64,000 nt of DNA from Helicobacter pylori (GCA_008032955.1 CP032046.1:1302001-1366000); one strand, 5' to 3'; positions 54,978 to 64,000 are shown, counted from the stretch's first letter. Program-made: numbers and translations. Notes: a model not told the origin generated them from the sequence alone.

Positions 54978-56579
54978 ATGGAAATTAAAAACATCAAAGA
55001 GTTTGAAAAAGCTTCCAAAAAACTCCAAAAAGACACTTTAAAGATCGCTCTCGCTCTTTTGTTCCTCATCGGTGCCGCTTTGCTCGCTCTCATTTTTGGG
55101 CAGGCTAATTCTAAGGGATTGCTGCTCATCTTTGCGGCCGTGATTGGGGGGTATATGGCGATGAATATTGGCGCGAACGATGTGTCTAATAATGTCGGCC
55201 CTGCCGTAGGCTCTAAAGCCATTAGCATGGGTGGGGCGATTTTGATTGCTGCGATTTGCGAAATGCTTGGAGCGATCATTGCTGGGGGGGAAGTGGTTTC
55301 TACGATTAAGGGCCGTATCGTTTCGCCTGAATTTATTAATGATGCGCATGTTTTCATTAATGTCATGTTGGCTAGCCTTTTGAGTGGGGCGTTGTGGTTG
55401 CATGTGGCGACTTTAATTGGCGCTCCTGTTTCCACTTCACACTCTGTAGTGGGGGGGATTATGGGGGCTGGAATGGCAGCAGCTGGAATGGCAGCGGTCA
55501 ATTGGCATTTTTTATCAGGCATTGTGGCTAGTTGGGTAATCTCGCCTTTAATGGGAGCTTTGATAGCCATGTTTTTTTTAATGCTCATTAAAAAGACTAT
55601 CGCTTATAAAGAAGATAAAAAGAGTGCGGCTTTAAAGGTCGTGCCTTATTTGGTAGCGTTGATGAGCTTAGCCTTTAGCTGGTATTTGATCGTTAAGGTT
55701 TTAAAACGCCTTTATGCGGTGGGTTTTGAAATCCAGCTCGCTTGCGGCTGTATCCTTGCGCTTTTAATCTTTATCCTTTTTAAAAGATTTGTGTTAAAAA
55801 AAGCCCCGCAATTAGAAAATAGCCATGAAAGCATTAATGAGCTTTTCAATGTCCCTTTGATTTTTGCTGCTGCGCTTTTAAGCTTTGCGCATGGGGCTAA
55901 TGATGTGGCTAACGCTATAGGCCCCTTAGCGGCCATCAGTCAAACTTTAGAAGATGCAAATAGCCCTATAGGGAATACTTTAAGCTCTGTGCCTTTGTGG
56001 ATTATGGTAGTGGGGGCAGCTGGGATTGCTTTAGGCTTGAGTTTGTATGGGCCAAAGCTCATTAAAACGGTGGGGTCTGAAATCACAGAATTAGACAAAA
56101 TGCAAGCTTTTTGCATCGCGCTTTCTGCAGTCATTACCGTGCTTTTAGCCTCTCAATTAGGCTTGCCGGTAAGCTCTACGCATATTGTGGTGGGCGCGGT
56201 GTTTGGGGTGGGCTTTTTAAGGGAGCGTTTAAGGGAGCAATCCAGAAGGCGTTTTGCTAGGATCAGAGACAACATTGTAGCCGCACACTTTGGGGAAGAT
56301 TTAGAAGAAATTGAAGGCTTTTTAGAGCGCTTTGATAAAGCCAATTTGAAAGAAAAATCGCTCATGCTAGAGAGCTTGAAAAAAAGCAAAAACACCGCCA
56401 TCGCTTTGGAATTGAAAAAGAAAGAAAAAAAGTCGCTTAAAAAAGTGTATAAAGAAGAAGTGATCAAACGCTCCATTTTAAAAAAGATTGTTACCGCTTG
56501 GTTGGTAACCGTGCCGGTTTCTGCACTTTTAGGCGCGCTTTTGTTTGTGGCTCTTGGTTTTATAGAAAAGTATTTCTAG
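54978..56579 (+). CDS. pit: PHO4/Pit-family phosphate permease
   Basis: 533 residues, inner membrane. Low-affinity phosphate (or sulfate-like anion) transporter with the duplicated PHO4 signature: GANDVSNNVGPAVGSKA (about residues 66-82) and GANDVANAIGPLAAI (about 305-319), each followed by helices and PVSTSHS / PVSSTHI motifs. A cytoplasmic helical stretch (about 415-500) precedes the last helix. A 15-bp in-frame repeat encodes AGMAAAGMAA at about residues 166-175. Monocistronic by layout; a TAGAAT-like -10 lies about 40 bp upstream. Confidence 0.9.
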   Translation: MEIKNIKEFEKASKKLQKDTLKIALALLFLIGAALLALIFGQANSKGLLLIFAAVIGGYMAMNIGANDVSNNVGPAVGSKAISMGGAILIAAICEMLGAIIAGGEVVSTIKGRIVSPEFINDAHVFINVMLASLLSGALWLHVATLIGAPVSTSHSVVGGIMGAGMAAAGMAAVNWHFLSGIVASWVISPLMGALIAMFFLMLIKKTIAYKEDKKSAALKVVPYLVALMSLAFSWYLIVKVLKRLYAVGFEIQLACGCILALLIFILFKRFVLKKAPQLENSHESINELFNVPLIFAAALLSFAHGANDVANAIGPLAAISQTLEDANSPIGNTLSSVPLWIMVVGAAGIALGLSLYGPKLIKTVGSEITELDKMQAFCIALSAVITVLLASQLGLPVSSTHIVVGAVFGVGFLRERLREQSRRRFARIRDNIVAAHFGEDLEEIEGFLERFDKANLKEKSLMLESLKKSKNTAIALELKKKEKKSLKKVYKEEVIKRSILKKIVTAWLVTVPVSALLGALLFVALGFIEKYF

Positions 56580-56683
56580 GGTTTTTGAAGGCTTGATTTT
56601 TAAAGTTAGGCTTAATCTTTTATGTTAAAATTCTAAGATTTTATATATTTTTTATATTTATCGTTAGGTTTTAGGTTTAAATC

Positions 56684-58033
56684 ATGGGGAGGAATCAAGG
56701 AGCTTATTTGGATCCGTCTGAATCGATTTTGATGTTGATGGTTGCTTTTTTATTGGTGCTGTTGAACGCTTTTTTTGTGCTTTCAGAGTTTGCCCTTGTG
56801 AAAGTGCGTAAAACCCGCTTAGAAGAGCTGGTTAAAATCGGTAATTCCAACGCTAAACTCGCTTTAAAGATGAGTCAAAGACTAGACACTTATTTGAGCG
56901 CTACGCAGTTAGGCATCACCCTTTCTTCATTAGCTTTAGGCTGGGTGGGTGAGCCCGCTATCGCAAAATTGTTAGCCGCGCTGTTTGAGTCTATGGATTT
57001 GAGAGAAAATCCTATTTTTATCCATTCAATGAGCGTGGTCATAGCGTTTTTAAGCATCACTTTTTTGCATGTTGTGCTAGGCGAGATTGTGCCTAAATCT
57101 TTAGCGATCGCTAAATCTGAAAAAGCCGCTCTTTTTGCCGCGCGCCCTTTGCATGTGTTTTGGGTCGTGTTTTACCCGGTGGTGCGCCTGTTTGATGTGA
57201 TTGCTCATTTCTTTTTAAAAAAAGTGGGCATCAATCCTAAAGAACATGATGGCACGCATTCTGAAGAAGAGTTAAAAATCATTGTGGGCGAGAGTTTGAG
57301 AGAGGGCATTATTGATTCGGTGGAGGGCGAAATCATTAAAAACGCGGTGGATTTTTCTGACACGAGCGCTAAAGAAATCATGACCCCACGAAAAGACATG
57401 GTGTGTTTGGACGAAGAAAACAGCTATGAAGAAAATATAGACATTGTTTTAAAAAGCCGCTTCACGCGCTACCCTTATTGTAAGGGGTCTAAGGATAACA
57501 TTATCGGCATGGTGCATATTAGAGACTTGCTCTCTCGCTCTATTTTTACCCCCAAAATGCATGATTTCAATCAAATCGTTAGGAAAATGATCATCGTCCC
57601 TGAAAGCGCTTCCATTTCTCAAATCCTTATTAAAATGAAAAAAGAGCAAATCCATACCGCTTTGGTGATTGATGAATACGGCGGCACGGCCGGGTTGCTC
57701 ACTATGGAAGACATTATTGAAGAGATCATGGGCGAGATTAGCGACGAATACGATTTGAAACAAGAGGGCGTGAACAAGCTTGAAGAGGGCGTGTTTGAAT
57801 TAGAGGGCATGCTGGATTTAGAGAGCGTAGAAGAAGTGCTTCACATTGAATTTGACAAAGAATGCGAGCAGGTAACGCTTGGGGGCTATGTTTTCAGCTT
57901 GCTAGAGCGCATGCCTATGGAGGGGGATACAATCGTTTCGCATGGGTATTCTTTTGAAGTCTTAAGCGTGGATGGGGCCAGGATAAAACGCTTGAAAGCG
58001 GTTAAACAAGATCAGGGAGAAAATGAAGCATGA
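56684..58033 (+). CDS. CorC/HlyC-type membrane protein (DUF21-CBS-CorC)
   Basis: 449 residues. N-terminal DUF21 membrane domain (helices near 14-34, 66-90, 112-135), with FFVLSEFALVKVRKTRLEEL. A pair of CBS domains follows (AKEIMTPRKDMVCLDEE; IIVPESASISQILIKMKKE; IDEYGGTAGLLTMEDIIEEIMGEI in two parts), then the C-terminal transporter-associated domain. Annotated as hemolysin in old genomes, but the family acts in magnesium/cobalt handling (CNNM/CorC). The last 4 bases overlap the TolC-like gene (ATGA). Confidence 0.85.
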   Translation: MGRNQGAYLDPSESILMLMVAFLLVLLNAFFVLSEFALVKVRKTRLEELVKIGNSNAKLALKMSQRLDTYLSATQLGITLSSLALGWVGEPAIAKLLAALFESMDLRENPIFIHSMSVVIAFLSITFLHVVLGEIVPKSLAIAKSEKAALFAARPLHVFWVVFYPVVRLFDVIAHFFLKKVGINPKEHDGTHSEEELKIIVGESLREGIIDSVEGEIIKNAVDFSDTSAKEIMTPRKDMVCLDEENSYEENIDIVLKSRFTRYPYCKGSKDNIIGMVHIRDLLSRSIFTPKMHDFNQIVRKMIIVPESASISQILIKMKKEQIHTALVIDEYGGTAGLLTMEDIIEEIMGEISDEYDLKQEGVNKLEEGVFELEGMLDLESVEEVLHIEFDKECEQVTLGGYVFSLLERMPMEGDTIVSHGYSFEVLSVDGARIKRLKAVKQDQGENEA

Positions 58034-59561
58034 AAAAAACAACCCTCTTTGTATTGGGCTTATTATTGAATAGCTCTTTGAACGCTGTTGATGGAGTTTC
58101 TAAAACCGATCTTTCTTCTTTGAATTTGGCTGAAGACAGTGCGCCTTTGAACCATCCTGACGCTCAAAAGCTCTCTTTAAAAAACGCATGGGCTAGGGTA
58201 TTGTCTAATCATGAAGGCTTGCATGCGCAAGAATACGCCATTAAAAGAGCGAGTAAAATGAAATTAGCGGCTAAGCTTTCTTTTTTGCCCCAAATTGATT
58301 TGAGTGCTTTTTACGTGTATCTCTCTAACCCTATTAAAATGGATTTTGCCAGCCAAAAACAACCGGGCGTGCAAAAAGCCACCAACCAGATCCATCAAGG
58401 CTTGCAAAACATCCAGCAAAATATCCCCCTCAAGTATTAACCCCTCAAATCCAAGCGGGCATGCAAGGGGTGATGCAAGGTTTTGGGGCTTTGAGCAGCA
58501 CTTTAGAAGCCCCCTTATTGTTTTCTAAGCAAAATGTGGTGATTGGGGCTTTGAGCATTATTTATCCCCTTTATATGGGTGGGGCAAGATTCACGATGGT
58601 GCGCATTGCGGATTTGATGCAAAAAGACGCCAATGAAGTGTATCGTTTGAAAAAGCTTTCCACTTTTCAAGAGCTTGTGAGCGTGTATTATGGCATGGTG
58701 TTAAACGCAGAAGTGGCTGAAACTTTAGAGGAAGTAGAAAAAGGCCATTATAAGCATTTCCAAAACGCTTTAAAAATGCAAAAAGTAGGGCAAATCGCTA
58801 GGGTAGAAACCTTAGGCGCTCAAGTGGCTTATGATAAGGCCCATATCGCTAGCGTTAAGGCTAAAGATGTGTTAGAAGTTTCGCAGCTCTCGTTCAATTC
58901 CATTTTATCTAGCAAGGACGATCTAGCGCCTTCAAGCAAATTAGAGATCCACACCGAGAAAAATCTGCCCGATTTGAGCTTTTTTGTTGCTTCCACGCTC
59001 AATTCCTACCCGGCTTTAAAAACTTTAGAAAATCAGGTTCAAATCTCTAAAGAAAACACGAAACTACAGATCGCTAAATTCTTGCCCCAAGTGAGTTTTT
59101 TTGGCTCTTATCTCATGAAACAAAACGATTCGGTGTTTGAAGACATGATCCCTAATTGGTTTGTGGGCGTGGCCGGGCGTATGCCTATCCTTTCTCCCAC
59201 AGGGCGTATCCAAAAATACCAAGCGAGCAAATTAGCGGAATTACAGGTCAATAGCGAACAAATCCAAGCTAAAAAAAACATGGAATTATTAGTGAATAAG
59301 ACTTATAAAGAGACGCTTTCTTATTTGAAAGAATACAAAAGCTTGCTTTCTAGCGTGGAATTAGCCAAGGAAAATCTAAAACTCCAAGAGCAGGCTTTTT
59401 TACAAGGCTTAAGCACGAACGCTCAAGTCATTGATGCGAGGAACACGCTTTCTTCTATCATCGTGGAGCAAAAAAGCGTGGCTTATAAATACATCGTTTC
59501 ATTAGCGAGTTTAATGGCGTTAAGCGATCATATTGATTTATTTTATGAATTTGTTTATTAA
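58030..59561 (+). pseudogene. TolC-like outer-membrane efflux protein, frameshifted
   Basis: OEP-family efflux channel (HP1489 position; one of four TolC homologues known in H. pylori). Signal peptide (KKTTLFVLGLLLNSSLNA), first helical hairpin AWARVLSNHEGLHAQEYAIKRA, then a stop at 58440. The second frame continues from QAGMQGVMQGFG to a normal C-terminus at 59561 (GLSTNAQVIDARNTLSS; YIVSLASLMAL). Adding one C to the C5 of 58425-58429 joins QNIPPQVLTPQIQAGMQ. Joined length about 510. The downstream membrane-fusion gene is intact, which favours sequencing error over loss. Confidence 0.85.
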
Positions 59562-59572
59562 AGGAAAAAATC

Positions 59573-60562
59573 ATGTCAAATAGCATGTTGGATAAAAATA
59601 AAGCGATTCTTACAGGGGGTGGGGCTTTATTATTAGGGCTAATCGTGCTTTTTTATTTAGCTTATCGTCCTAAGGCTGAAGTGTTGCAAGGGTTTTTGGA
59701 GGCCAGAGAATACAGCGTGAGCTCCAAAGTCCCTGGCCGCATTGAAAAGGTGTTTGTTAAAAAAGGCGATCACATTAAAAAGGGCGATTTAGTTTTTAGC
59801 ATTTCTAGCCCTGAATTAGAAGCCAAGCTCGCTCAAGCTGAAGCCGGGCATAAAGCCGCTAAAGCGCTTAGCGATGAAGTGAAAAGAGGCTCAAGAGATG
59901 AAACGATCAATTCTGCGAGGGACGTTTGGCAAGCGGCAAAATCCCAAGCGAATTTGGCTAAGGAGACTTATAAGCGCGTTCAAGATTTGTATGACAATGG
60001 CGTGGCGAGTTTGCAAAAACGCGATGAAGCCTATGCGGCCTATGAAAGCACCAAATACAACGAGAGCGCGGCTTACCAAAAGTATAAAATGGCTTTAGGG
60101 GGGGCGAGTTCTGAAAGTAAGATTGCCGCTAAGGCTAAAGAGAGCGCGGCGCTAGGGCAAGTGAATGAAGTGGAATCCTACTTAAAAGATGTCAAAGCCC
60201 TAGCCCCTATTGATGGGGAAGTGAGTAACGTGCTTTTGAGCAGCGGTGAGCTTAGCCCTAAGGGCTTTCCTGTGGTGCTCATGATAGATTTAAAGGATAG
60301 TTGGTTAAAAATCAGCGTGCCTGAAAAGTATTTGAACGAGTTTAAAGTGGGTAAGGAATTTGAAGGCTATATCCCAGCGTTGAAAAGAAGCGCGAAATTC
60401 AGGGTCAAATATTTGAGTGTGATGGGGGATTTTGCGACTTGGAAAGCGACGAATAATTCCAACACTTATGACATGAAAAGCTATGAAGTGGAGGCCATAC
60501 CCTTAGAAGAGTTGGAAAATTTTAGGGTAGGGATGAGCGTGTTAGTTACCATTAAACCTTAA
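59573..60562 (+). CDS. HlyD-family membrane-fusion protein
   Basis: 329 residues. Periplasmic adaptor: one N-terminal membrane helix (LTGGGALLLGLIVLFYLAY), a lipoyl/barrel-sandwich half (KVPGRIEKVFVKKGDHIKKGDLVFSI, in two parts, about 46-71), a helical hairpin (about 80-195), the second half-motif ALAPIDGEVSNVLLSSGEL (about 203) and a C-terminal beta domain. It links the TolC-like channel to the ABC-2 permeases that follow. Very similar in layout to YhiI/YbhG adaptors that pair with two ABC-2 proteins. Confidence 0.88.
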   Translation: MSNSMLDKNKAILTGGGALLLGLIVLFYLAYRPKAEVLQGFLEAREYSVSSKVPGRIEKVFVKKGDHIKKGDLVFSISSPELEAKLAQAEAGHKAAKALSDEVKRGSRDETINSARDVWQAAKSQANLAKETYKRVQDLYDNGVASLQKRDEAYAAYESTKYNESAAYQKYKMALGGASSESKIAAKAKESAALGQVNEVESYLKDVKALAPIDGEVSNVLLSSGELSPKGFPVVLMIDLKDSWLKISVPEKYLNEFKVGKEFEGYIPALKRSAKFRVKYLSVMGDFATWKATNNSNTYDMKSYEVEAIPLEELENFRVGMSVLVTIKP

Positions 60563-60573
60563 AAAGGATTGTT

Positions 60574-61671
60574 TTGTTCAGATTGATAAGCGCATGGGTT
60601 TTACAAGACAAGTTCTTGTTTATCGTGTGTTTTATATTGCCTTTTTGTTTAGGGGTTTTAGGCACGCAAATCTTTAAACAAGAAATCCCAAGACAGCTCC
60701 CTATCGTGGTGGTGGATTTGGATAAGACCACGACAAGCCATCAAGTAGCGTTTGAATTAGGCGCAACGAGCGCGCTTCAAATCAAACACCAAGTGGCTAG
60801 CCTTTTAGAAGCCAAACGCTTTTTAAATTCCGCTGAAGCGTATGGGGCGTTAGTTTTGCCTAGAGATTTAGAGAAAAAAATCAAAATGGGGCGAAAAGTG
60901 GATTTACCCTTTTATTATAACGCTGAGTATGTTTTAGTGGGGAAAACGCTCAAAAACGCCTTTTTACAAACTGCTTTGACTTTAGACGCTAAAACCTTAG
61001 CCACCAAAGCTTTAGTGCGAGATTCCAATTTGATTTCGGCTAAAGCCCAAGCAATGCCTATTGTTTTGCAATTGCATGCCCTATACAATGAAGAAAACAA
61101 TTACACGCAATACCTTTTAAGCGTGATGCTGCCTTGCATGTGGCTCATTTTTATTGCGATTGGCATGCTCAATTTCATTCAAAAAATCTCTAACATGCGA
61201 GAGCTTTTGATCAGTATTTTAGCGAATGCGTGTGTGTTTAGCTTTTGGGGGATGGGCATGGCGTTTTATTTTAATCTCATTGGCATGGAGGGGAATTATA
61301 CGCATTTGTCATTGGTCTTTTTAGCGGTAGTCTTGATGACGCTCATTATGAGCGGGTTTGTGGTGCTAGTTTATGGCGTTTCAAAAAACGCTATTGAAAC
61401 CGCTGGCGCGATTGGGGTCTATACCGCTCCAAGCTTTGCGTTTGCTGGGGTAACTTACCCGCAAAACAACATGGAAATTTTTGGGGATTTTTGGAGCCAT
61501 TGCTTGCCCATTAGCCATTTTATGAGATTCTTTTTACAAGAGGCCTATTATAAGACGGATTTAACAGAATCTTTAAATTCTTTAATGCCCCTTTTGTTCT
61601 TTTTAATCTTTTTAGCCTTAGGGCTTTTGGTTTTTTATTTTTCTTTTAAAAAAGACAAGGCTAGTGCATGA
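60574..61671 (+). CDS. ABC-2 type permease (first)
   Basis: 365 residues, starting at TTG 60574 with AAAAAGGA upstream. ABC-2 (YhhJ/YbhS-type) membrane subunit: first helix FIVCFILPFCLGVLGTQIF, a large periplasmic domain (about 40-190), then five helices (MLPCMWLIFIAIGMLNFI; SFWGMGMAFYFNLIG; VFLAVVLMTLIMSGFVVLVYG; and the conserved FAFAGVTYPQNNMEIFG region). It overlaps the next gene by 4 bases. No ATP-binding subunit is encoded beside it. Confidence 0.85.
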   Translation: MFRLISAWVLQDKFLFIVCFILPFCLGVLGTQIFKQEIPRQLPIVVVDLDKTTTSHQVAFELGATSALQIKHQVASLLEAKRFLNSAEAYGALVLPRDLEKKIKMGRKVDLPFYYNAEYVLVGKTLKNAFLQTALTLDAKTLATKALVRDSNLISAKAQAMPIVLQLHALYNEENNYTQYLLSVMLPCMWLIFIAIGMLNFIQKISNMRELLISILANACVFSFWGMGMAFYFNLIGMEGNYTHLSLVFLAVVLMTLIMSGFVVLVYGVSKNAIETAGAIGVYTAPSFAFAGVTYPQNNMEIFGDFWSHCLPISHFMRFFLQEAYYKTDLTESLNSLMPLLFFLIFLALGLLVFYFSFKKDKASA

Positions 61672-62798
61672 ATTTTTTTAAAATCCTTTTAATGGAGTTA
61701 AGAGCCATTGTTTCTCATAAGGGCGTTTTATTGATCCTTATAGGCGCTCCTTTAATCTATGGCTTGTTATACCCTTTGCCTTATTTGAAAGACATCGTAA
61801 CGCAGCAAAAAATCGCCCTTGTAGATGAAGACAATTCCTTCCTTTCTAGGCAATTAGCCTTCATGGCGCAAAGCTCCAACGAGTTAGAAATCGCTTTCTT
61901 TAGCCCCTCTATGCTGGAAGCCAAAAAGCTTTTAAAAGAAGAAAAAATTTATGGGATCTTACACATCCCTTCGCATTTTGAAGCTAATATCCATAAACAA
62001 GTGCCTGTAACGATAGATTTTTATGCGAACGCCAATTACTTTTTGATTTATGGCGCGTTAGCGAATGCGGTGGTGGGGAGCATCAATGCTTTAAACGATG
62101 AAATCAGGTTCAAACGCAACGCCCAAATAGAAGAAGCTGAATTAGGGACAGACGGGATTAAAATCAGGCCTATCGCCTTGTATAACCCTAGTGAGGGGTA
62201 TTTGAATTACGCGCTCTCTAGCGTGTTTATTTTCATCTTACACCAAGTGATGCTCATTGCAAGCAGCATGTTTACTAGCTCCAGGCGTTTGGAATTAGCC
62301 CTTTTAGACAAGAAACAAATCGCTTTAAGGCTGTGCGCAAGACTCTTGGTGTTCATGGGAGCGTTTAGCGTTTTTATTTTATGGTATTTTGGGGCGCTGT
62401 TTTCTTTTTATGGGATCGAACGGCATGGGAGCGCTTTAATGGTGTTTTTGAATAGCTTGATTTTCATGCTTGCGGCCTTGAGTTTGGGGTCGTTTTTAGG
62501 GGCATGGATTAAAAATGAAGCCCACACCACTCAAATCGTTTTAATTTCTTCTTTGCCCTTGATTTTTATGATGGGTTTTGTGTGGCCTTTTGAATCCTTG
62601 CCCTCTTATTTACAGGTTTTCGTTCAAATAGTGCCAGCTTATCATGGGATCAGTTTGCTCGGGCGGTTGAATCAAATGCATGCGGAATTTGTGGATGTTT
62701 CCATCCATTTTTACGCGCTTATTGCGATTTTTATCGTGAGTTTTATAGGGTGCGTGTTCAAACTCAGCTCTTTAAAGAAAGCTTGTGAAAACGCTTAA
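61668..62798 (+). CDS. ABC-2 type permease (second)
   Basis: 376 residues. Paralogue of the preceding permease with the same plan: helix ILLMELRAIVSHKGVLLILIGAPLIYGLLY (in two parts), periplasmic domain about 45-180, then helices VFIFILHQVMLIASSMF, LVFMGAFSVFILWYFGALF, LIFMLAALSLGSFLGAWI and the LPLIFMMGFVWPFESLPSYLQ region. Two different permeases probably make the heteromeric exporter. The gene ends inside the start of the YigZ-like gene (14-bp overlap). Confidence 0.85.
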   Translation: MNFFKILLMELRAIVSHKGVLLILIGAPLIYGLLYPLPYLKDIVTQQKIALVDEDNSFLSRQLAFMAQSSNELEIAFFSPSMLEAKKLLKEEKIYGILHIPSHFEANIHKQVPVTIDFYANANYFLIYGALANAVVGSINALNDEIRFKRNAQIEEAELGTDGIKIRPIALYNPSEGYLNYALSSVFIFILHQVMLIASSMFTSSRRLELALLDKKQIALRLCARLLVFMGAFSVFILWYFGALFSFYGIERHGSALMVFLNSLIFMLAALSLGSFLGAWIKNEAHTTQIVLISSLPLIFMMGFVWPFESLPSYLQVFVQIVPAYHGISLLGRLNQMHAEFVDVSIHFYALIAIFIVSFIGCVFKLSSLKKACENA

Positions 62799-63357
62799 AA
62801 ACCTTATCACCTCCAAGCACCAAACTAAAGCGTCTCGTTTTTTAGGGTATCTTATGCCTTTTGATGATTTTGAAAAAACCCTTTTGCAATTGAAAAAAGA
62901 GCATTTTAAAGCCGCGCATTTTGTAACGGCGTTCCGCTATTCTTTAGGGGGCAAAATCACGGAGGGTTTTAGCGATGATGGCGAGCCTAAAGGGAGTTCA
63001 GGCATGCCTGTGCTTAGCGTTTTAAGGCGAGAGGATTTGATCAATATAGGATTAGTGAGCGTGCGTTATTTTGGAGGCACGCTTTTAGGGGTGGGAGGCT
63101 TGATGAAAGCTTATGCTAAGAGCGCGTTATTGTGCGTAGAAAACGCTCAAAGAGAAAACGCTTTGAAGGATTTTGTGGAGTTAGAAACTTTAAGCGCTCA
63201 TTATTCTTACAAAGAATTAGACGCTCTTCAGCGTGAAATTAAGAAATTTAGCTTACAATTAAACAAAAAGAATTTTTCAAACCAAAGCGTGGAAGTGGAA
63301 ATCAGCGGTGCAAGAGACGATTTGCAAGCGTTTTTACAACAAAATAAGATAAATTAG
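62785..63357 (+). CDS. YigZ/IMPACT family protein (UPF0029)
   Basis: 190 residues. UPF0029 signatures: SDDGEPKGSSGMPVLSVL (about residues 53-70) and VSVRYFGGTLLGVGGLMKAY (about 91-110). The family is related to eukaryotic IMPACT and includes poorly understood translation- or nucleotide-linked proteins; C-terminal domain is ferredoxin-like. Start is GTG at 62785, overlapping the preceding permease. Function in bacteria is not settled. Confidence 0.88.
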   Translation: MKTLKNLITSKHQTKASRFLGYLMPFDDFEKTLLQLKKEHFKAAHFVTAFRYSLGGKITEGFSDDGEPKGSSGMPVLSVLRREDLINIGLVSVRYFGGTLLGVGGLMKAYAKSALLCVENAQRENALKDFVELETLSAHYSYKELDALQREIKKFSLQLNKKNFSNQSVEVEISGARDDLQAFLQQNKIN

Positions 63358-63366
63358 GGAGAATGA

Positions 63367-63813
63367 ATGGAATTTTTGAGCGGGTATTTTTTATGGATCA
63401 AGGCTTTCCATGTGATAGCGGTCATTTCGTGGATGGCGGCGTTATTTTATTTGCCGCGCCTTTTTGTCTATCATGCAGAAAATGTGCATAAAAAAGAGTT
63501 TGTAGGAGTGGTTCAAATCCAAGAAAAAAAGCTCTATTCCTTTATCGCTTCACCGGCTATGGGTTTTACGCTTATTACAGGGATTTTAATGTTGTTGATA
63601 GAGCCAACGCTTTTTAAAAGTGGGGGTTGGTTGCATGCTAAATTGGCTTTAGTGGCATTGCTTTTAGCCTATCATTTTTACTGCAAAAAATGCATGCGCG
63701 AGCTGGAAAAAGACCCTACAGGGAAAAACGCAAGGTTTTATCGTGTGTTTAATGAAATACCCACGATTTTAATGATCCTCATTGTGATCTTAGTGGTTGT
63801 CAAGCCTTTTTAA
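63367..63813 (+). CDS. hemJ: Protoporphyrinogen oxidase HemJ
   Basis: 148 residues, four membrane helices. The start WIKAFHVIAVISWMAALFYLPRLFVYHAE (His of AFHVI about residue 14; read in two parts) is the HemJ (UPF0093) hallmark, as are LKSGGWLHAKLALV with a second His, and YHFYCKKCMREL. HemJ oxidises protoporphyrinogen IX in heme synthesis, likely passing electrons to the quinone pool. A quinone methyltransferase gene (ubiE/menG) follows 9 bp downstream. Confidence 0.88.
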   Translation: MEFLSGYFLWIKAFHVIAVISWMAALFYLPRLFVYHAENVHKKEFVGVVQIQEKKLYSFIASPAMGFTLITGILMLLIEPTLFKSGGWLHAKLALVALLLAYHFYCKKCMRELEKDPTGKNARFYRVFNEIPTILMILIVILVVVKPF

Positions 63814-63822
63814 AGACCAATC

Positions 63823-64000
63823 ATGAAAAAAGAAAATCGCCTCAAGCAAGAAAAAATCATCAACATGTTTGATGATATAGCCAGCTCTTACGATCAAGCC
63901 AACCGCTTGATGAGTTTTGGTTTAGACGTTAAATGGCGAGAAAGGGCTTGCGAGCATGCGTTTTTGTTTTTGGAAAACAAGAAAGCGTTAAGGCTTGTGG
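63823..64000 (+). CDS. ubiE: Menaquinone methyltransferase UbiE/MenG (5' part, runs off right edge)
   Basis: The first 59 codons are visible: KKENRLKQEKIINMFDDIA, then SSYDQANRLMSFGLDVKWRE, the N-terminal signature of UbiE/MenE-type C-methyltransferases (family pattern FDxIAxxYDxxNxxxSxGxxxxWR). In H. pylori, which has menaquinone but no ubiquinone, it should methylate demethylmenaquinone or a related precursor. The SAM-binding motif lies beyond the window. In 26695 this is HP1483. Confidence 0.92.
   Translation, partial: MKKENRLKQEKIINMFDDIASSYDQANRLMSFGLDVKWRERACEHAFLFLENKKALRLV

Noticed and set aside
54929..55588. 219-codon minus-strand frame opposite the phosphate permease
   Set aside because: Pure Ala/Pro/Ile low-complexity mirror of a membrane protein; no ribosome site; the plus-strand gene is a clear PHO4 permease.
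1..64000. CRISPR array or IS605-type insertion sequence
   Set aside because: No regularly spaced repeats, cas genes or transposase genes were seen anywhere in the window.

Overview
The window is chromosomal DNA of Helicobacter pylori. The protein sequences and the gene order (mnmE, a hom outer-membrane gene, thyX-glmS-dnaA-comH-recG, a type III R-M system, nusA, frpB4, ccoG, ccoI, pth-rplY-tal-murE, hemJ-ubiE) match what I recall of strain 26695 loci HP1452-HP1453 followed by HP1533 descending to HP1483. Low GC, Hop/Hom-type outer-membrane proteins, TTCATTCAC DnaA boxes, AapA-type small toxins and several R-M systems agree with this.

Layout. 1-3.5 kb: 3' end of mnmE and a HomD-like protein carrying an exact metzincin motif. 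3.5-4.8 kb: a rearrangement scar with a decayed minus-strand gene, a truncated MobC-like gene, a CagY-type repeat fragment and an intact aapA/isoA type I toxin-antitoxin locus. 4.8-9.8 kb: thyX, glmS, two small genes, then the bipartite replication origin around dnaA, whose promoter implies a leaderless mRNA. 9.8-15.2 kb: comH, tRNA-Phe, an exonuclease III family gene, two surface-protein genes and recG. 15.2-28.8 kb: an accessory, defence-rich island with a phase-variable type III mod (G11 tract, ON) and res, an ABC-type ATPase flanked by 33-bp repeats that contain parS-like sites, a type IIG R-M gene, a frameshifted two-helix membrane protein resembling SieB, a tandem pair of aapA/isoA loci (one frameshifted), and a Panacea (DUF4065) antitoxin followed by a broken membrane-protein partner.

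29-45.7 kb: mostly core genes: nusA, selA (frameshifted), nickel receptor frpB4 with a NikR-like operator (frameshifted), a TonB-receptor plug fragment, folB, plsY, ccoG, a carboxynorspermidine-dehydrogenase-like gene, gltS (two frameshifts), ribD, a methyltransferase, ccoI, a small membrane protein and a Hop-like outer-membrane protein (frameshifted). 45.8-49.3 kb: a three-gene AlwI-like R-M operon. 49.4-64 kb: an LptF/G-family permease, pth, rplY, tal (frameshifted), murE, a TPR-like gene, an NFU gene, a phosphate permease, a CorC-like protein, an exporter cluster (TolC-like, frameshifted; HlyD-like; two ABC-2 permeases, no ATPase), a YigZ-like gene, hemJ and the start of ubiE.

Two global points. 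First, eight frameshifts (sieB-like, selA, frpB4, gltS twice, the Hop-like gene, tal, the TolC-like gene) are each explained by one base missing from a short homopolymer. That looks more like sequencing error than decay, except perhaps for the accessory genes. Second, parS-like 16-mers lie 7-14 kb from dnaA, which fits a chromosome-segregation centromere next to the origin.
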